Shown: piece after piece, positions 5,124-5,692 of the stretch
Layout of the letters: each line of letters starts with the position of its first letter
How positions within the stretch are numbered: position 1 is the first letter of the stretch
Assembly: GCA_937967755.1 (NCBI GenBank)
Contig: CALBTA010000693.1
Coordinates: 1 to 5,692 of the forward strand
Direction of reading: 5' to 3'
Source: an uncultured Planctomycetaceae bacterium
Lineage (GTDB): Bacteria; Planctomycetota; Planctomycetia; Pirellulales; Pirellulaceae
Length of the DNA stretch: 5,692 nt
Notes under the pieces: generated by a model
What the model was told of the DNA's origin: nothing
Database searches by the model: none
The model's input: only the letters and a program-made list of their open reading frames with translations
Program-made: the position numbers and the translations under genes

Positions 5124-5300
5124 ATGACGCAACGACAACGAACATCACACACTCACAACATCGTGAGCCCAACCAACCTGCGCGCCGCGGCCTGCACTCC
5201 GGCGAAGGCAGATCACAAGAATTCACCAGCACCCCCACAAACCAAGCACTTTGGTGAATTCGAGCAAGGCACCCCCGCCGAAACCCTCGCCAGAAGTTGA
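5124..5300 (+). CDS. Small hypothetical protein, 58 aa
   Basis: ATG at 5124 follows AAGGAG at a seven-base spacing and the frame runs 58 codons to TGA at 5298-5300. The frame is open farther upstream to 5007, but that longer version would translate through the 12-bp palindrome of the dispersed repeat and has no ribosome binding site, so I prefer 5124. The product (MTQRQRTSHTHNIVSPTNLR at its start) is rich in Thr, Pro, Ala, Gln and His, with few hydrophobic residues, one cysteine, no signal peptide, no membrane segment and no known motif; it would be disordered. I do not recognise it. An overlapping frame (5251-5442) continues a Pro-rich composition, so an ancestral longer gene broken by a +1 frameshift is imaginable. 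The alternative is that the site is chance in an intergenic region full of repeats. Confidence 0.35.
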   Translation: MTQRQRTSHTHNIVSPTNLRAAACTPAKADHKNSPAPPQTKHFGEFEQGTPAETLARS

Positions 5301-5410
5301 AGCCGGTAGCCGAGTTACGGAAACCGCAAATTCCGACCCGGCTGAAAACATTCACCACTGCCACCGGCTGGTGGCCGAAAGTGGTGACACCGTTGCCAGC
5401 GGTGACTGCG

Positions 5411-5424
5411 AAGCTGGCCAGCTT
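5411..5424. repeat. 14-bp palindrome sharing its core with the hairpin at 5494
   Basis: AAGCTGGCCAGCTT is a perfect palindrome. It differs from AAGCTGGCAGCTT at 5497-5509 by one inserted C. The outer GGC/GCC pairs and the GTAG head of the later copy are missing here, so this may be a partial or decayed copy of the same element. Confidence 0.35.
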
Positions 5425-5493
5425 GTGAACGGATGCGGATAGTTTTTGACCGCGGGAGTGAAGCAAACTGCGGACTGGAATTCAATTTCAGCA

Positions 5494-5517
5494 GGCAAGC
5501 TGGCAGCTTGCCGCTAC
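5494..5517 (-). repeat. GTAG-headed hairpin (8-bp arms, 3-base loop)
   Basis: GGCAAGCT (5494-5501) and AGCTTGCC (5505-5512) are perfect reverse complements around GGC. CTAC at 5514-5517 places a GTAG head on the minus strand, one base from the stem, as in RAYT-type REP sequences. A second minus-strand GTAG lies at 5529-5532. The arm sequence differs from the ACGGA family at 2391 and 4790, so it would be a different REP class. Confidence 0.5.
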
Positions 5518-5546
5518 GTTTGGCCGGGCTACGGAGGTGAAAAACG

Positions 5547-5677
5547 GTCCCCTCTACAGAGGGCCGCGCGCTGACAAAAAAATGAATTTGTCAGCGCTGC
5601 GGGGATGCCCTTGGGACCCTATCGCGCGCTGACAAAATGCAAGAATATGTCAGCCCGCAATAGTCAGAAGAGGGGAC
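5547..5677. repeat. Nested element: two related hairpins inside a 9-bp inverted repeat
   Basis: The ends are GTCCCCTCT (5547-5555) and AGAGGGGAC (5669-5677), perfect reverse complements. Inside, the 15-bp direct repeat CGCGCGCTGACAAAA occurs at 5565-5579 and 5623-5637, and each copy starts a hairpin. Hairpin 1 pairs GCGCTGACAAA (5568-5578) with TTTGTCAGCGC (5587-5597) and extends by CCGC/GCGG with a bulged T5598. Hairpin 2 pairs GCTGACA (5628-5634) with TGTCAGC (5648-5654) and extends by GCG/CGC across a C-C mismatch. There is no ORF and no clear target-site duplication. It could be a small non-autonomous mobile element or a structured RNA. Confidence 0.5.
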
Positions 5678-5692
5678 GCGGAATGCGGAGTG

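Larger units (their letters stand above)
5301..5692. other. Right-hand intergenic stretch made largely of hairpin repeats
   Basis: No convincing gene lies here. The minus-strand ORF 5122-5466 and plus-strand ORF 5251-5442 have no ribosome binding site or known motif. The stretch contains the palindrome AAGCTGGCCAGCTT (5411-5424), a GTAG-headed hairpin with a nearly identical core (5494-5517), and the nested two-hairpin element (5547-5677). The part at 5360-5405 also has GGTGAC twice (5384-5389, 5401-5406) and short self-complementary words. Confidence 0.5.

Noticed and set aside
5122..5466. 114-codon ORF on the minus strand over the small ORF region
   Set aside because: No recognisable motif, no ribosome binding site, and it crosses the AAGCTGGCCAGCTT palindrome; it is probably chance openness in GC-rich DNA.
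5565..5637. Possible CRISPR-like direct repeat (15 bp, two copies)
   Set aside because: Only two copies, short, and each is the first half of a hairpin; no regular array and no cas genes.

Overview
The window most resembles a planctomycete chromosome, probably of the Pirellulales type. The grounds are a GC-rich coding strand, a leucine-rich-repeat lipoprotein with the 24-residue 'V/I-T-D-E-G-L' unit common in that phylum, zinc-ribbon plus GYF_2 proteins, weak or absent Shine-Dalgarno sequences, and many short palindromic intergenic repeats. This is an inference from sequence character; there is no marker RNA gene in the window.

Layout. Positions 1-273 (minus strand) hold the N-terminal 91 codons of an AbrB/MraZ-like DNA-binding protein that runs off the left edge. 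A divergent intergenic region (274-583) carries a perfect 8-bp-arm palindrome. The plus strand then carries four genes: a FabF-like beta-ketoacyl synthase starting at TTG (584-1867), a small cysteine-rich protein with a TraR/DksA-type zinc finger between two further CxxC modules (1933-2388), an LRR lipoprotein with a His-rich tail (2465-3184), and a 464-residue protein with two zinc ribbons, a GYF_2 domain and an unrecognised C-terminal domain (3168-4562). The last two overlap by 17 bases and are probably translated together. The synthase and the DksA-like gene are separated by 65 bases. An inverted pair of hairpins, followed by a TATAAT box seven bases before the LRR start codon, suggests that the LRR gene begins its own, possibly leaderless, transcription unit.

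From 4563 to the right edge there is no convincing large gene. This 1.1-kb stretch holds one small ORF with a good ribosome binding site (5124-5300), a pyrimidine-rich tract, several palindromes, and hairpins that fit the GTAG-headed REP pattern known from RAYT-mobilised repeats. At the far right is a nested structure: two related hairpins inside a 9-bp inverted repeat (5547-5677).

The genes do not form a recognisable pathway. The strongest functional link is the overlapping LRR/zinc-ribbon-GYF pair. The most unusual signals are the GTAG-headed hairpin family (four members in 5.7 kb, two of them forming a BIME-like inverted pair), the nested repeat at the right edge, the apparently leaderless LRR gene, and the unassigned C-terminal domain of the 464-residue protein.
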